NCBI RefSeq assembly: GCF_017876405.1
Contig: NZ_JAGINW010000001.1
Coordinates: forward strand, 881,203 to 945,202
Direction of reading: 5' to 3'
Source of the DNA: Kibdelosporangium banguiense
GTDB lineage: Bacteria; Actinomycetota; Actinomycetes; Mycobacteriales; Pseudonocardiaceae
Length of the DNA stretch: 64,000 nucleotides
In this document: piece after piece, positions 16,012-25,192 of the stretch
Position numbering within the stretch: position 1 is the first letter of the stretch
Layout of the letters: every line of letters starts with the position of its first letter
Made by a program: the position numbers and the translations under genes
Notes under the pieces: generated by a model
The model's database searches: none
What the model was told of the DNA's origin: nothing
The model's input: the letters and a program-made list of their open reading frames with translations, nothing else

Positions 16012-17698
16012 GACCTCCCGGCGCTCGACCCGGCCGCCGAAACAACCCTCCCTGCCAGTGTGTGGGCGGACGTTCGACGGCCGGGTGTGCCGCAAGCGCG
16101 GTACCCACTTCTGTGCCCCGCGGGCCGATCACGCGGTGGCGTTCTGCCAAGAGATCTGTGTCCACACCAAAGACCGGTGGGCACGCAAACCGTTCATCCT
16201 CTCGAAGTGGCAGCGCGAGGACATCGTCCGGCCGCTGTTCGGCGAGGTCCGTTGGGACGATGAGGCCGAGTGCTATGTGCGCCGGTTCCGCATCGGCTGG
16301 ATCGAGCTGGCCAGGAAGAACGGCAAGTCCGAGATCCTGGCGTTCGTCGCGCTGTACATGCTGTGCGGCGACGGGGTGGAGTCTGCGGAGGTCTACGGTT
16401 GCGCCCGCGACCTCGATCAGGCCAAGCTCGTGTTCAAGGTCGCGGCCCGAATGGTCGCGCTGTCGCCGGTGCTGGCCCGCCGGCTGCGGGTGATCGAGCA
16501 TGCCGCGCGGATCGTGGACGAGAAGACCAACAGCGTCTACCAAGTTGTGCCGTCCGACGCGCTGGGCAACCTCGGTTCCAACCCGTCGTGCGTGATCTTC
16601 GACGAGGTGTTGACCCAGCCCAACGGGGACTTCTGGAACGCCATGCGCACCGGCATGGGCACCCGCCTCGAACCGTTGCTACTGGCGGCCACCACCGCGG
16701 GCGACGACCCGTCCAGCTTCGCCAAAGCCGAGCATGACGAGTGCGTCAAAATCACCGACGACCCCGACCGGGCGCCACACCGGTTCGTCTACCTGCGCAA
16801 CCTGCCCGAGGACGCCGACCCGTGGGACGAAGCGAACTGGTACCACTCCAACCCCGCCCTCGGCGACTTCCTCTCCCTGGCCGCACTACGGGAAGAAGCC
16901 CTGGAAGCCCGCAACGACCCGGCGAAAGAGAACGCGTTCCGCCAGTACCGGCTCAACCAGTGGGTTTCGCAGGTCACACGGTGGATGCCAATGCACCTCT
17001 ACCTCGCCTGCACCGGCACCACCGCCAATGCGCCGGAGCGGTTGCGGGACCAGTTGGTTCGCCGTCCGGCGTGGGGCGGGCTCGACCTGGCGTCCAAACT
17101 GGACCTGACCGCGTGGTGCCTGATCGTGCCCGACGGAATCGACGGACACGCATCCGCACTGTGGCGGTTCTGGCTACCCGAAGCCGGAGTCGCGTTCCTG
17201 GACGAACGCACCGACAACCGCGTGTCCCGGTGGGCCGAGCAAGGCTGGATCACCGTCACCGACGGCGAAGTCATCGACTACGAGGTGATCGAGGACGACA
17301 TCACCACCGACACCGGCCTGCTGCGCGTTGCGGACATCTCGTATGACGAATGGTCCGGCGAACCCGTCCGGCAACGCCTCGAACGCCGAACCGGCGTATC
17401 GATGTACCCGGTCCCGCAGACCTACAAAGGCATGACCCACGGCATGACCGAACTCATGACCCTCACCCGCTCCCGCGCCTGGTCACACCACGGCAATCCC
17501 GTCGCCGAGTTCTGCTTCGACTCCGTCGAAGTCCGCCATCCGCCCGGCGAGCCGGACCTAATTCGGCCCGACAAGCCGGAACGCCGCAAGACCAGCAAGC
17601 GCATCGACGCTGTCCCCACGGCCTCCATGGCGTTCTCTGGATGGCGATTGCGCGGGTCTAAGGTGAAGAAGTCTTCTCGGATGGTGGTGATGGGCTAG
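15974..17698 (+). CDS. terL: Terminase large subunit
   Basis: 574 residues. The ATPase domain has a variant Walker A (ELARKNGKSE near residue 115) and Walker B CVIFDEV near residue 207; LAATTAG follows as coupling motif. The nuclease half shows GGLDLASKLD near residue 370 and later conserved acids. Motor and headful or end-cutting nuclease of packaging. Its last 41 bases overlap the convergent membrane gene at 17658. Confidence 0.92.
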   Translation: MARPAARNGSSPKTSRRSTRPPKQPSLPVCGRTFDGRVCRKRGTHFCAPRADHAVAFCQEICVHTKDRWARKPFILSKWQREDIVRPLFGEVRWDDEAECYVRRFRIGWIELARKNGKSEILAFVALYMLCGDGVESAEVYGCARDLDQAKLVFKVAARMVALSPVLARRLRVIEHAARIVDEKTNSVYQVVPSDALGNLGSNPSCVIFDEVLTQPNGDFWNAMRTGMGTRLEPLLLAATTAGDDPSSFAKAEHDECVKITDDPDRAPHRFVYLRNLPEDADPWDEANWYHSNPALGDFLSLAALREEALEARNDPAKENAFRQYRLNQWVSQVTRWMPMHLYLACTGTTANAPERLRDQLVRRPAWGGLDLASKLDLTAWCLIVPDGIDGHASALWRFWLPEAGVAFLDERTDNRVSRWAEQGWITVTDGEVIDYEVIEDDITTDTGLLRVADISYDEWSGEPVRQRLERRTGVSMYPVPQTYKGMTHGMTELMTLTRSRAWSHHGNPVAEFCFDSVEVRHPPGEPDLIRPDKPERRKTSKRIDAVPTASMAFSGWRLRGSKVKKSSRMVVMG

Positions 17699-18332
17699 CC
17701 ATCTTTCTGCTCGAACTTCCTTCTCTTCGTTTGATCTGACGAGGAAGGCGCCTATACGAATCTGGCTGCCCGTCACCATCCACTACAGCCAGGCCGACGT
17801 CACGCCGGAAGACCCGAACGACTTCCTTTAGCTGGTCTCTCGCAAGATCGATCCACTTGTTGAGATCTTCATTAGGCATCTCTGGCTCCAAGAAGTAGGC
17901 ATTTGCCATATATACCGAAACCGTGAAATTCATGATAGCCAGTTCCATCAGATCAGACCCTATGAGCTTGGACTTCGCTTCCTGTTGACGCAGTTTGAGC
18001 TCAAAGGCTTTCAGCTTCTCCAAATCATCTGACTGCGGTTCAACGGTTCCTTTGGGTCGACGACGAAAGCGCGTGATGTACTCCATCCACGCTTCGCATT
18101 CAGCGAGAAGCTCGCTGTAGAACGTGATTCGCTGGTCCAGCCAGTGCTTGCGGTAGTCGTGTACGCGATCCAATTCTCGCTGTTCACGGTCGCGTTCCCA
18201 ACGGACATCCTCTCGCGTCCGTTCGCGACGAGCATTAAGTATTTGACCAATGACGACGCCGACCACACCGAATACGCCTGCCAGAAGCGCAACAACAACC
18301 GGAACCCAGACGGACACTTGACCTGACTGCAT
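17658..18332 (-). CDS. Membrane-anchored coiled-coil protein, reverse orientation (moron)
   Basis: 224 residues from ATG 18332. Residues 8-31 (VWVPVVVALLAGVFGVVGVVIG) are one membrane segment, then a long charged helical region (RRERTREDVRWERDREQREL, later EKLKAFELKLRQQEAKSKL) probably facing the cytoplasm. It is inserted between TerL and portal, which normally abut, and points against the lytic genes. GC is lower than in neighbours, suggesting recent gain. Possible superinfection exclusion or other lysogenic role; unproven. Confidence 0.7.
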   Translation of the reverse strand: MQSGQVSVWVPVVVALLAGVFGVVGVVIGQILNARRERTREDVRWERDREQRELDRVHDYRKHWLDQRITFYSELLAECEAWMEYITRFRRRPKGTVEPQSDDLEKLKAFELKLRQQEAKSKLIGSDLMELAIMNFTVSVYMANAYFLEPEMPNEDLNKWIDLARDQLKEVVRVFRRDVGLAVVDGDGQPDSYRRLPRQIKRREGSSSRKMASPSPPSEKTSSP

Positions 18333-18399
18333 GTCAGCACCGTAGAGGCGCGGGACGCGCCATCGTGAGATTGACTGCCGTTCTCGGGGGTGAGCACTC

Positions 18400-19926
18400 G
18401 TGGCGCTTAGCTCGCTCGACCTCTCACCAGCCCAGTGGATCACTCGCATCACTCGCCAACACGACGCGCAGTTGCCGCACCTGGAACTGCTGGACGCTTA
18501 CTACGAAGGCGAACAGCCGCTGTCCTACATGCATCCGGAGTTGTTGCGGCGCTTGGACAACCGCGTCCGCCAGGTAGTGATCAACTGGCCAGAGTTGGTA
18601 GTGGACAGCCTGGACGAGCGGCTGGACATCACCGGGTTCCGGTTGGGTGGTGAGCAGGCGGCCGACCGGGAGTTGTGGCAGATCTGGCAGGCCAACCGGC
18701 TCGGCCTGCACTCCGAACAAGCCCACATCGATGCGCTCGTACTCGGTCGATCGTTCGCCATCGTTGGCACCAACGAGAAGCGGCCGTCGATGCCGCTGGT
18801 GACGGTCGAGTCCCCGTTCGACGTGCACGTGGATATCGACCCGCGCACCCGTGAGGTACGTGCAGCGCTCAAGCGGCAGTACGCCGAAGACGGCGACGGC
18901 GACCTCTCGGAAGCCTGGGCCACGTTGTACCTACCGGACGAGACGATCTGGTACAGCTCGGACAACGGCGGCGCGGTGTGGGAGGAGACCGACCGCGACG
19001 AACACGGCATGGGCGTGGTCCCGGTCGTACCCTTGATCAACCGGCCGCGCATCCGCCGACGCCGCAGCTCACCTCCCCGTCTGGGGCGGTCCGAGCTGGC
19101 GAGTGTGCTGCCGTTGTCGGACGCGGCGAACAAAGTCGCCACCGACATGATGGTGTCCGCGGAGTTCCACGCGATGCCGCGCCGGTACGCGTTGGGGTTC
19201 GACAAGGACGACTTCGTTGATGCACAGGGCCGGGCGCTGACGCCGTGGGAAGCGGTCGCGGGTGTGCTGTGGGCATCCTCGAAGTCGCCCAAAGAGGACG
19301 GGGTTGCGGTCGGGCAGTTCCCGGAAGCGGATCTGTCGAACTTCCACAACACCCTCAACGCCCTAGCCCGCCTGGTGGCCTCGATCTCCGGTCTACCACC
19401 GCACTTTCTGGGCTATGCCACGGAGAACCCGGCCAGCGCGGAAGGCATCCGCTCCTCCGAGGCCCGCCACATCAAACGCGCAGAACGCCGCCAGCGGTCC
19501 TTCGGCGACAGTTGGAACCAGGTGGCACAGCGAATTGTGCACGTCCGTGACGGTCGGGTGCCGGATGAGGCGTTACGGGTGGAAACCCAGTGGGTGGACG
19601 CCGCGACGCCTACATTTGCCGCTCAGGCCGATGGGGTGGTGAAGCTCTACAGCGCGGACAAGCTGTTGCCGCGCCGGGCATCTCGCCGGGCGTTGGGGTA
19701 CTCGGATGCGCAGATCCGGGACATGGAAGCCGAGGACCAGGAAGCCTACGCGCGGGTCGCGGGCGGTGACCTGGCCGCCGAATATGGCCCGAAACCCACC
19801 GACCCGCCCGAGCCCGTCCCGACTGAGCCCGCAACCGACGATGCGCCCCGCCAACGCGGGCAGGCGGGGCGTCCGCTGAGGGTGCAGTTCCGTGAACCCG
19901 CCCTCGCTGGGCGCTCGATCGCGTGA
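18400..19926 (+). CDS. Portal protein, SPP1 Gp6-like
   Basis: 508 residues from GTG 18400 with GGGGGTGAG upstream. LELLDAYYEGEQPLSYMHPEL near residue 28, then VVDSLDERLDITGFR, and PHFLGYATENPASAEGIRSSEARHIKRAERRQ near residue 335 are typical of actinophage portals of the Gp6 type. Forms the dodecameric DNA channel. Overlaps the next gene by 4 bases (GTGA). Confidence 0.9.
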   Translation: MALSSLDLSPAQWITRITRQHDAQLPHLELLDAYYEGEQPLSYMHPELLRRLDNRVRQVVINWPELVVDSLDERLDITGFRLGGEQAADRELWQIWQANRLGLHSEQAHIDALVLGRSFAIVGTNEKRPSMPLVTVESPFDVHVDIDPRTREVRAALKRQYAEDGDGDLSEAWATLYLPDETIWYSSDNGGAVWEETDRDEHGMGVVPVVPLINRPRIRRRRSSPPRLGRSELASVLPLSDAANKVATDMMVSAEFHAMPRRYALGFDKDDFVDAQGRALTPWEAVAGVLWASSKSPKEDGVAVGQFPEADLSNFHNTLNALARLVASISGLPPHFLGYATENPASAEGIRSSEARHIKRAERRQRSFGDSWNQVAQRIVHVRDGRVPDEALRVETQWVDAATPTFAAQADGVVKLYSADKLLPRRASRRALGYSDAQIRDMEAEDQEAYARVAGGDLAAEYGPKPTDPPEPVPTEPATDDAPRQRGQAGRPLRVQFREPALAGRSIA

Positions 19927-20897
19927 CCGCCCCCGGCCAGGCGGAAGCCGAGTTCTACCTGGCGCACCAGCAGCTGGTGCGCCAGGCCGCCAACCAGACC
20001 CAAGCCGCGTGGGCCGAACTCGACCCAGCCGACCCGGTGGGATCGTGGACCGAGCAGGTCCGCCCCCAGACGGTCGCGGCAGTGGAGCAAGCCCAGGTGG
20101 AGACAGCGTCGCTGGCTCCGGTGTATGTAGCGGCAGTCCTGCTGGCCGCTGGCCTGCTAGCTGCCCCGGTCGCGGCCGTGGTGGTGGCTCGGGCATTCGC
20201 CGGCTACGCGGCGAACGGCCTGCCGCTGGCCGCGCTGTTCGATCTCGCCTTCGGCCACTACCGCCGTGCCCTCGCTGTGGGTGTGCCCGCCAGCGAGGCC
20301 CGCACGATGGGCCTATCCCGCCTCCTGAAATACGCCACCACAGAGATCAGCGACACGTCCCGGCTGGCAGTCACCGCCGCCTCAGTGGCCGACCCACGGA
20401 TCGTGGGCTACGAGCGGACCGTGCACCTCCCGGCCTGCGGGCGGTGCATCCTGCTGGCCGGTCGCTTGTACCGGTACACGACCGGGTTTGACCGGCATCC
20501 GCAGTGTGACTGCGGCATGCGACCAGTCACCCGCACACAGTGGGAGTCCCACCGGGACAACAACCCTCGTGCCCTGTTCGCCGCGATGACCCGCGCGCAA
20601 CAGAACAAAGCGTTCGGCGCGGACGATGCGGCGGCGATCCGGGCCGGAGCGGACATCTCCCGCGTGGTCAACGCCCGCCGCCCGGGTGCGCTGTATGTCG
20701 CGGGCGGACACGAGTACACCCGCGACTCCACCACCGTGCGCGGCGCAGGCCGACAGATGGGTCAGCTGGCCCGCCCACCCGGCGACCGCTACCGCTCCAC
20801 CCGCACCGCCCGGCCGACCGCAGCCCAACTGGTTAACACCGCACGCGACGAAACCGAGCTGGCGGAGCTGTTGCGCCGGTTCGGCTACCTGCGCTGA
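19923..20897 (+). CDS. MuF-like minor head protein
   Basis: 324 residues from GTG 19923. N-terminal helical region with a hydrophobic stretch (residues 70-105). Then CGRCILLAGRLYR near residue 173 and HPQCDCGMRP, the Cys/His signature of VG15/MuF-type capsid proteins of actinophages. The C-terminus has TTVRGAGRQ and repeated RPT. Acts in head morphogenesis, possibly ejected; a protease role is not evident. Confidence 0.75.
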   Translation: MTAPGQAEAEFYLAHQQLVRQAANQTQAAWAELDPADPVGSWTEQVRPQTVAAVEQAQVETASLAPVYVAAVLLAAGLLAAPVAAVVVARAFAGYAANGLPLAALFDLAFGHYRRALAVGVPASEARTMGLSRLLKYATTEISDTSRLAVTAASVADPRIVGYERTVHLPACGRCILLAGRLYRYTTGFDRHPQCDCGMRPVTRTQWESHRDNNPRALFAAMTRAQQNKAFGADDAAAIRAGADISRVVNARRPGALYVAGGHEYTRDSTTVRGAGRQMGQLARPPGDRYRSTRTARPTAAQLVNTARDETELAELLRRFGYLR

Positions 20898-20936
20898 CCC
20901 GCCACTCCCACTCCACGAAAGGGGTTTCAGTTACCC

Positions 20937-21575
20937 GTGTCCGACGAACAGATTCCCGCCCCACACTCGCAGTCCTCAACCGTGCCACCCGAGCAGCCAA
21001 CCCCGCCGCCTGCCGATCCGGCGCCGACCGGTGAACCGTCTGCGGTGGACTACAAAGCGCTCTACGAGCAGACCCAGACCCGGCTGACCACCGCCGAGCA
21101 GACCGCCCGCGACCACGCCGACAAAGCCGCGAAGTACGACGACCACCAGGCCGCGCAACTGTCGGACACCGAGAAAGCGGTCGCCAGGGCCGAGGCCGCC
21201 GAACAGCAGGTCACCACGCTGCGGCGCCTGGCGGTGGACGCCGAGATCCGCGCAGCCGCGGCCGGCTGGGCCGACCCGACCGACGCCCCGCGCTACCTCG
21301 ACGACCGCGACAAATACGTCACCCCCGACGGTGTCATCGACACCGCAGCGATCACTACGGACCTGGCGGCGGTGCTGCTGGCACGTCCACATCTGGCCCG
21401 CACCGACACCCCGGGTGTGCGACGACCCGCGCCGGACCTGTCCCAGGGCGCCCGCACCAACGGCCCAGCTGGGATCGATACACAGATCGCCGAGGCCGAG
21501 AAGAACGGCGACTGGGCCACCGCGATCTCCTTGAAGAACCAGCGCCTGGCGCAGCAAGCCAGCCAACAGCGCTAA
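20937..21575 (+). CDS. Capsid scaffolding protein
   Basis: 212 residues from GTG 20937 (GAAAGG about 15 bases upstream). Pro-rich N-terminus, central coiled coil (QTRLTTAEQTARDHADKAAKY...VARAEAAEQQVTTLRRL), then an Ala/Asp-rich end finishing in a basic helix (LKNQRLAQQASQQR). Composition and position directly before the capsid gene fit scaffold. Confidence 0.85.
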   Translation: MSDEQIPAPHSQSSTVPPEQPTPPPADPAPTGEPSAVDYKALYEQTQTRLTTAEQTARDHADKAAKYDDHQAAQLSDTEKAVARAEAAEQQVTTLRRLAVDAEIRAAAAGWADPTDAPRYLDDRDKYVTPDGVIDTAAITTDLAAVLLARPHLARTDTPGVRRPAPDLSQGARTNGPAGIDTQIAEAEKNGDWATAISLKNQRLAQQASQQR

Positions 21576-21611
21576 CCCGTCCCTGTTTCCCTTGTCCTGT
21601 TAGGAGTCCCT

Positions 21612-22604
21612 ATGCCTGGTGTGGCCGCGATCGCCAACACCTACAACAGCCCCAACTTCGTCGGCGAACTGTTCGCCCTCACCCCCACCGACACCCCGTT
21701 CCTGTCCGCCATCGGCGGCCTCACCGGCGGCAAACGCGCCAACGGGATCGTGCACACCTGGAGCGTCTACGACCTGCGCCCACCCGACCCCAACCGCCAA
21801 CGCCCCGAAGGCGCCGACGCCCCCAACGCCGAATCCCGGGTGCGGGGCCAGGACCGCAACGTCCTGGAAATCCACCAGGAAACCGTCGGCGTCACCTACA
21901 CCCGCCAAGCCACCCAGACCATGTTCGCCGGAACCGGGTCGCCCAACCCCAACGCTGCCAGCATCGGCGGCGCGAATGCGGTCGGCAACGAGATGGACTG
22001 GCAGACCCGACAGTCCCTGGTACAGATCGCCCGGGACGTCGAGGTCGGTTTCCTGGTCGGCAAGATGCAGGAACCCACCGACAACTCCACCGTGCGCAAG
22101 ACCAAGGGCATCATCGAGGCCACCAAGACCAACGTCATCACCAACGCCCAACCCGCGCCGCTGACCGAGAGAATGGTCCTCGACCTGTTGCAGAAGGTCT
22201 GGGAGAACGGCGGCATCCAGATCTCAGAGACCGCCGCGCTGATGTGCAACGCCTGGCAGAAACGCGTGCTCACCAACGAGTTCATCACCAAGAAGAACTA
22301 CCGCGAGGAATCCCGCAACATCGCAGGCGTCACCGTCACCACCATCGAAACCGACTTCGGACGGCTGGGCATCATGCTCAACCGCTACATGCCCGCCGAC
22401 ACCGTCCAGGTCGCCAGCCTCGACCAATGCGCCCCAGTCCTGCTGGAAACCCCCGGACGCGGATTCCTGTTCTCCGAACCCCTCGGCAAAACCGGCGCAT
22501 CCGACAAAGCCCAGATCTACGGGGAAATCTCGCTGGAGTACGGCCCGGAAGTCGCCCACGGCAAGATCACCGGACTGACCACCACCGCCACCGGGGGTGC
22601 CTGA
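21612..22604 (+). CDS. Major capsid protein, SU10/DUF5309 type
   Basis: 330 residues. Starts NTYNSPNFVGELFALTPTDTPFLSAIGGL, the conserved opening of DUF5309/SU10 capsids, and ends with a beta-rich domain (GRGFLFSEPLGKTGASDKAQIYGE). HK97 fold expected. A ribosome site (TTAGGAG) lies 8 bases upstream. Followed directly by a small gene whose ATG overlaps its stop. Confidence 0.88.
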   Translation: MPGVAAIANTYNSPNFVGELFALTPTDTPFLSAIGGLTGGKRANGIVHTWSVYDLRPPDPNRQRPEGADAPNAESRVRGQDRNVLEIHQETVGVTYTRQATQTMFAGTGSPNPNAASIGGANAVGNEMDWQTRQSLVQIARDVEVGFLVGKMQEPTDNSTVRKTKGIIEATKTNVITNAQPAPLTERMVLDLLQKVWENGGIQISETAALMCNAWQKRVLTNEFITKKNYREESRNIAGVTVTTIETDFGRLGIMLNRYMPADTVQVASLDQCAPVLLETPGRGFLFSEPLGKTGASDKAQIYGEISLEYGPEVAHGKITGLTTTATGGA

Positions 22605-22783
22605 TGAAGTTCACCAGCACCCGCTACCCCCAACTCGTCGTCCATGACCTCGACGTGACCTTTGTGGATGGTGAGGCGGAGGTGACCGCGAAGCCGACCA
22701 TCGACGCGTTGAAGGCGCTTCCATCGGATATGGGGGTGCGCGCCGCAGGCGGCCGTCCGGCCAAGGATGCCAACGCCGAGTAG
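22604..22783 (+). CDS. Small head protein
   Basis: 59 residues from ATG 22604, overlapping the capsid stop by one base. FTSTRYPQLVVHDLDVTFVDGEAEV then KALPSDMGVRAAGG; this beta-then-helix pattern recurs after actinophage capsid genes and may be a decoration or connector protein. No residue-level function can be read. Confidence 0.65.
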   Translation: MKFTSTRYPQLVVHDLDVTFVDGEAEVTAKPTIDALKALPSDMGVRAAGGRPAKDANAE

Positions 22784-22786
22784 CCG

Positions 22787-22957
22787 TCACCGCTTCTTGC
22801 CCCAGAACGCACGGATCACCTCGGAGAACGCCCGCAGCCCCTCGGCTCCGCGCTTCTTGGCGATGTAGAGACAGACCGGCATCGCCACAATGAAGCACAC
22901 CACGACCCCGAGAACAGCAGCAACCGCCGGTATCGCCAGCACTGACAAGAACTCCAT
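22787..22957 (-). CDS. 56-residue membrane protein (moron candidate)
   Basis: ATG 22957 to TGA 22787. Residues 4-31 (LSVLAIPAVAAVLGVVVCFI and onward) form a membrane segment, then a basic amphipathic tail (AKKRGAEGLRAF...WGKKR). The ribosome site is weak. It sits on the reverse strand in the capsid-connector gap, matching the location and style of the 15078-15242 gene. Function unknown. Confidence 0.55.
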   Translation of the reverse strand: MEFLSVLAIPAVAAVLGVVVCFIVAMPVCLYIAKKRGAEGLRAFSEVIRAFWGKKR

Positions 22958-23149
22958 TCACAACCGCCATTCATCGCCGACGGTCCCGGTCTCGTCGATC
23001 TGGTTCGTTGTGTGGTGTTCAGTTGTCGCCAAGCAAATGGTGATGCTCTAGTAGGGGTTGGCGTTCCGGGCACCAACATCGGTCGGCGTTCTAACGCCAA
23101 TCCGTGCATCCTGACATGAGCTTAGCCGACAGGTCGCGTGGGGTGTCAC

Positions 23150-23539
23150 ATGTCCTCACCAGCCCCGTTGGCGACTGTCAGCGATGTCCAAGACCGTGCT
23201 CCACAGCCCTTGACCGAGGCCGAACGTGCCCGCGCCACGGTGTTGATCTTGGATGCGTCAGCGATCGCGTTTTCGAAGGTGCCGGATCTGCCGCAGCCGC
23301 CGCCGGCTACGGCGGTGGGCGTGATCTGCACGGCCGTGTTGCGGGCGTTGGCGTCCCCAGCGGATGGCAACAAGTCCGAGACGATCGGCGGTCACTCCCG
23401 CACGGCCGCGCACGAGGGCGGCGGGCTGTACCTCACGGACGACGAACTGGATCTGCTCCGCGCGCCTCCTCCGGAGCCTCGGGGCGCGTTCTCGATCTGG
23501 ACCGTCCCACCAACACCACCGGCTGGAGGTGATGGCTGA
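23150..23539 (+). CDS. Head-tail connector protein
   Basis: 129 residues from ATG 23150 with GGGGTG upstream. PLATVSDVQDRAPQPLTEAERARATVLILDASAI is the standard opening of Gp6/Gp15-type connectors (P-x-A-T-v-x-D-V/L-x-x-R). Overlaps the next ATG by one base. Joins portal to the neck. Confidence 0.8.
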   Translation: MSSPAPLATVSDVQDRAPQPLTEAERARATVLILDASAIAFSKVPDLPQPPPATAVGVICTAVLRALASPADGNKSETIGGHSRTAAHEGGGLYLTDDELDLLRAPPPEPRGAFSIWTVPPTPPAGGDG

Positions 23540-23868
23540 TGCAGTTGCCGCACCGGCTGATCGTGATCACTCCGGCCGAACAGACCGACGAGTACGACAA
23601 CCCCACCCCGGCCCTGGACTACGGCCCGGCCGCGCCCCGCCGCACCCTGTGGGGCCTGCTGCAACCCGCCGCCTCGACCGAAGACCCGCAGCCCGGTCGA
23701 GTACCGGTCACCACGTCCTGGCGGCTGTTCACCGTCCAGCCCATCAGTGCGCGGGAGCGGGTCGAGTGGAACGGCCGTGTCCTGGAGGTCAACGGCGAAC
23801 CGGCGCGCTGGTCGCCCCGGTTCGGACACGTCCACTACGAAGCCACACTGACCACCGTGGAGGGATAA
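23539..23868 (+). CDS. Head closure (stopper) protein
   Basis: 109 residues. LPHRLIVITPAEQTDEYDNPTPAL, then RTLWGLLQPAASTED and TVQPISARERVEWNGRVLEV fit the small beta-barrel stopper that closes the head after packaging. Position between connector and Gp10-like protein supports this. Confidence 0.7.
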   Translation: MQLPHRLIVITPAEQTDEYDNPTPALDYGPAAPRRTLWGLLQPAASTEDPQPGRVPVTTSWRLFTVQPISARERVEWNGRVLEVNGEPARWSPRFGHVHYEATLTTVEG

Positions 23869-23872
23869 CGAC

Positions 23873-24187
23873 ATGTCAGCATTCGACGGGGTCGAGATCG
23901 ACCGGGCCGGGGTCGCCGAGATCCTGTCCTCGCCCGAGATCACCGAAGCGGTACACCAGCTCGCCGAACAGGTCGCCGAAGCTGCCCGCGCCCAAGGCCA
24001 CCGGGTGACCTCCGGCGACCTCCTGCCGATCGAGGCGTTCAGCGATCCCGGCCGTAACCGGGCCGGTTCCACGGTCGCGATCCGTCATCCGGCTGGGGTC
24101 GGCATGGAGGCCCACCACGGGGTGCTCAAGCGCGCCGCCACAGCGGCCGGGTTGGACGTGCACGGCCTGGACGAGGCCGACCCGTGA
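23873..24187 (+). CDS. HK97 gp10-like neck/tail completion protein
   Basis: 104 residues. Helix EITEAVHQLAEQVAEAARAQ is followed by strands (RAGSTVAIRHPAGVGMEAHHGVLKRA), a short version of HK97 gp10-like proteins. 4 bases after the stopper gene; overlaps the next GTG by 4 bases. Confidence 0.6.
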   Translation: MSAFDGVEIDRAGVAEILSSPEITEAVHQLAEQVAEAARAQGHRVTSGDLLPIEAFSDPGRNRAGSTVAIRHPAGVGMEAHHGVLKRAATAAGLDVHGLDEADP

Positions 24188-24603
24188 GCGTGGCGGTCCC
24201 GGTCGACGTGACCGAGCTGGTGGTGCGCGCGTTGCGGCGGCTGCTGTCCGGGCGTCCCGAATCGGTCGCCGCTGGGGTGAAGGTGTCGACCGAGACCGGA
24301 CGCGGCGTGAACGGCGGTCCGCCGTCCCTGCCGTGGCTGCTGGTCGCCGAGGACGGGCATACCTGGGCCTGGCCCGCTGTACAGCGGGTGGTTATTCGGC
24401 TGACCTGCTGGCACCGCACCCCGCACAGCAGCAAAGCCCTCGCCGGGCTTGCCCTGGGCCTGCTCTGTCACCCAGCCCTATCCCAGCCGTGGACCGCCGA
24501 GCCCGTCACCGGGCCGATCAGCGCTACCGACCCCTACACGGACAAACCGCTGGCAACCGCCACGGTTGCGGTACTCGCCCGGACACCTCCCCGGTACGCG
24601 TGA
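24184..24603 (+). CDS. Tail terminator protein
   Basis: 139 residues from GTG 24184 (GTGA overlap). VTELVVRALRRLL, PWLLVAEDGHTWAWPAVQRVVIRLTCWHRT and DKPLATATVAVLARTPP follow the helix-strand pattern of actinophage tail terminators, which cap the tail tube. Last gene before a reverse-strand insertion. Confidence 0.7.
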   Translation: MSVAVPVDVTELVVRALRRLLSGRPESVAAGVKVSTETGRGVNGGPPSLPWLLVAEDGHTWAWPAVQRVVIRLTCWHRTPHSSKALAGLALGLLCHPALSQPWTAEPVTGPISATDPYTDKPLATATVAVLARTPPRYA

Positions 24604-24619
24604 GCCGACCGGCCGCCAC

Positions 24620-24970
24620 CTACGCGGACCGGGCCTCGTCCAGCGTGTGGTGTACCGAGAGCACCTCGCCGAGCCCGGTCACCTCCATGATGCGCCGCAC
24701 GAACGCGGACCCGTCGACAATCCGCACCACGCGTCCGGCCTCGTGCGCTTCGTGATGGGCGTCGATCAGCACCCGCAGCCCGACAGATCCCATAAAGGCA
24801 ATCCCGGCCAGATCGAACACCACGACCGGTGACGGCCTGTCCAGCCCGTCCCGCACAGCCTTGGCGAACTCGTGTTCGGTAGAGAGATCGATATCACCGA
24901 GGACGTGCACCACCGTGACCGTGTCACCCGGTTCCACGGTCCATCTCAGTTCTGTTCCCGCGTCGTCCAC
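24620..24970 (-). CDS. STAS-domain anti-anti-sigma factor in the prophage tail region (moron)
   Basis: 116 residues from GTG 24970 (AAAGGG 6 bases upstream); an ATG at 24988 would add six residues. LGDIDLSTEHEFAKAV near residue 25, then VVVFDLAGIAFMGSVGLRVLIDA near residue 48: the SpoIIAA/RsbV fold, with the phospho-acceptor Ser kept in M-G-S-V-G-L (usual form D-S-x-G-L). Such proteins free sigma factors by binding anti-sigma kinases. No partner kinase is encoded nearby, so any partner is a host protein. Reverse to the tail operon, with its own promoter region to 25192. An unusual cargo. Confidence 0.85.
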   Translation of the reverse strand: MDDAGTELRWTVEPGDTVTVVHVLGDIDLSTEHEFAKAVRDGLDRPSPVVVFDLAGIAFMGSVGLRVLIDAHHEAHEAGRVVRIVDGSAFVRRIMEVTGLGEVLSVHHTLDEARSA

Positions 24971-25192
24971 GGCAGCCCTTTCCCGCATTCACCCCCGACC
25001 ATTACCGCGATGGTCACGGCCGGGATCGGAACATTTGCCGCCCGCGGTCACTGCGGGAATCACACTATCGCGCGCCTGGCCGTGGCCGCAGCGGCGCGTG
25101 TTGTGATCGTTGCCTAGTCCGCGCTGGGAGGTTCATGCCTCCTCGCAGGGGTCTGACCTCCCGAATGCACCCCTTTGGAGGTCATCAGTCTT

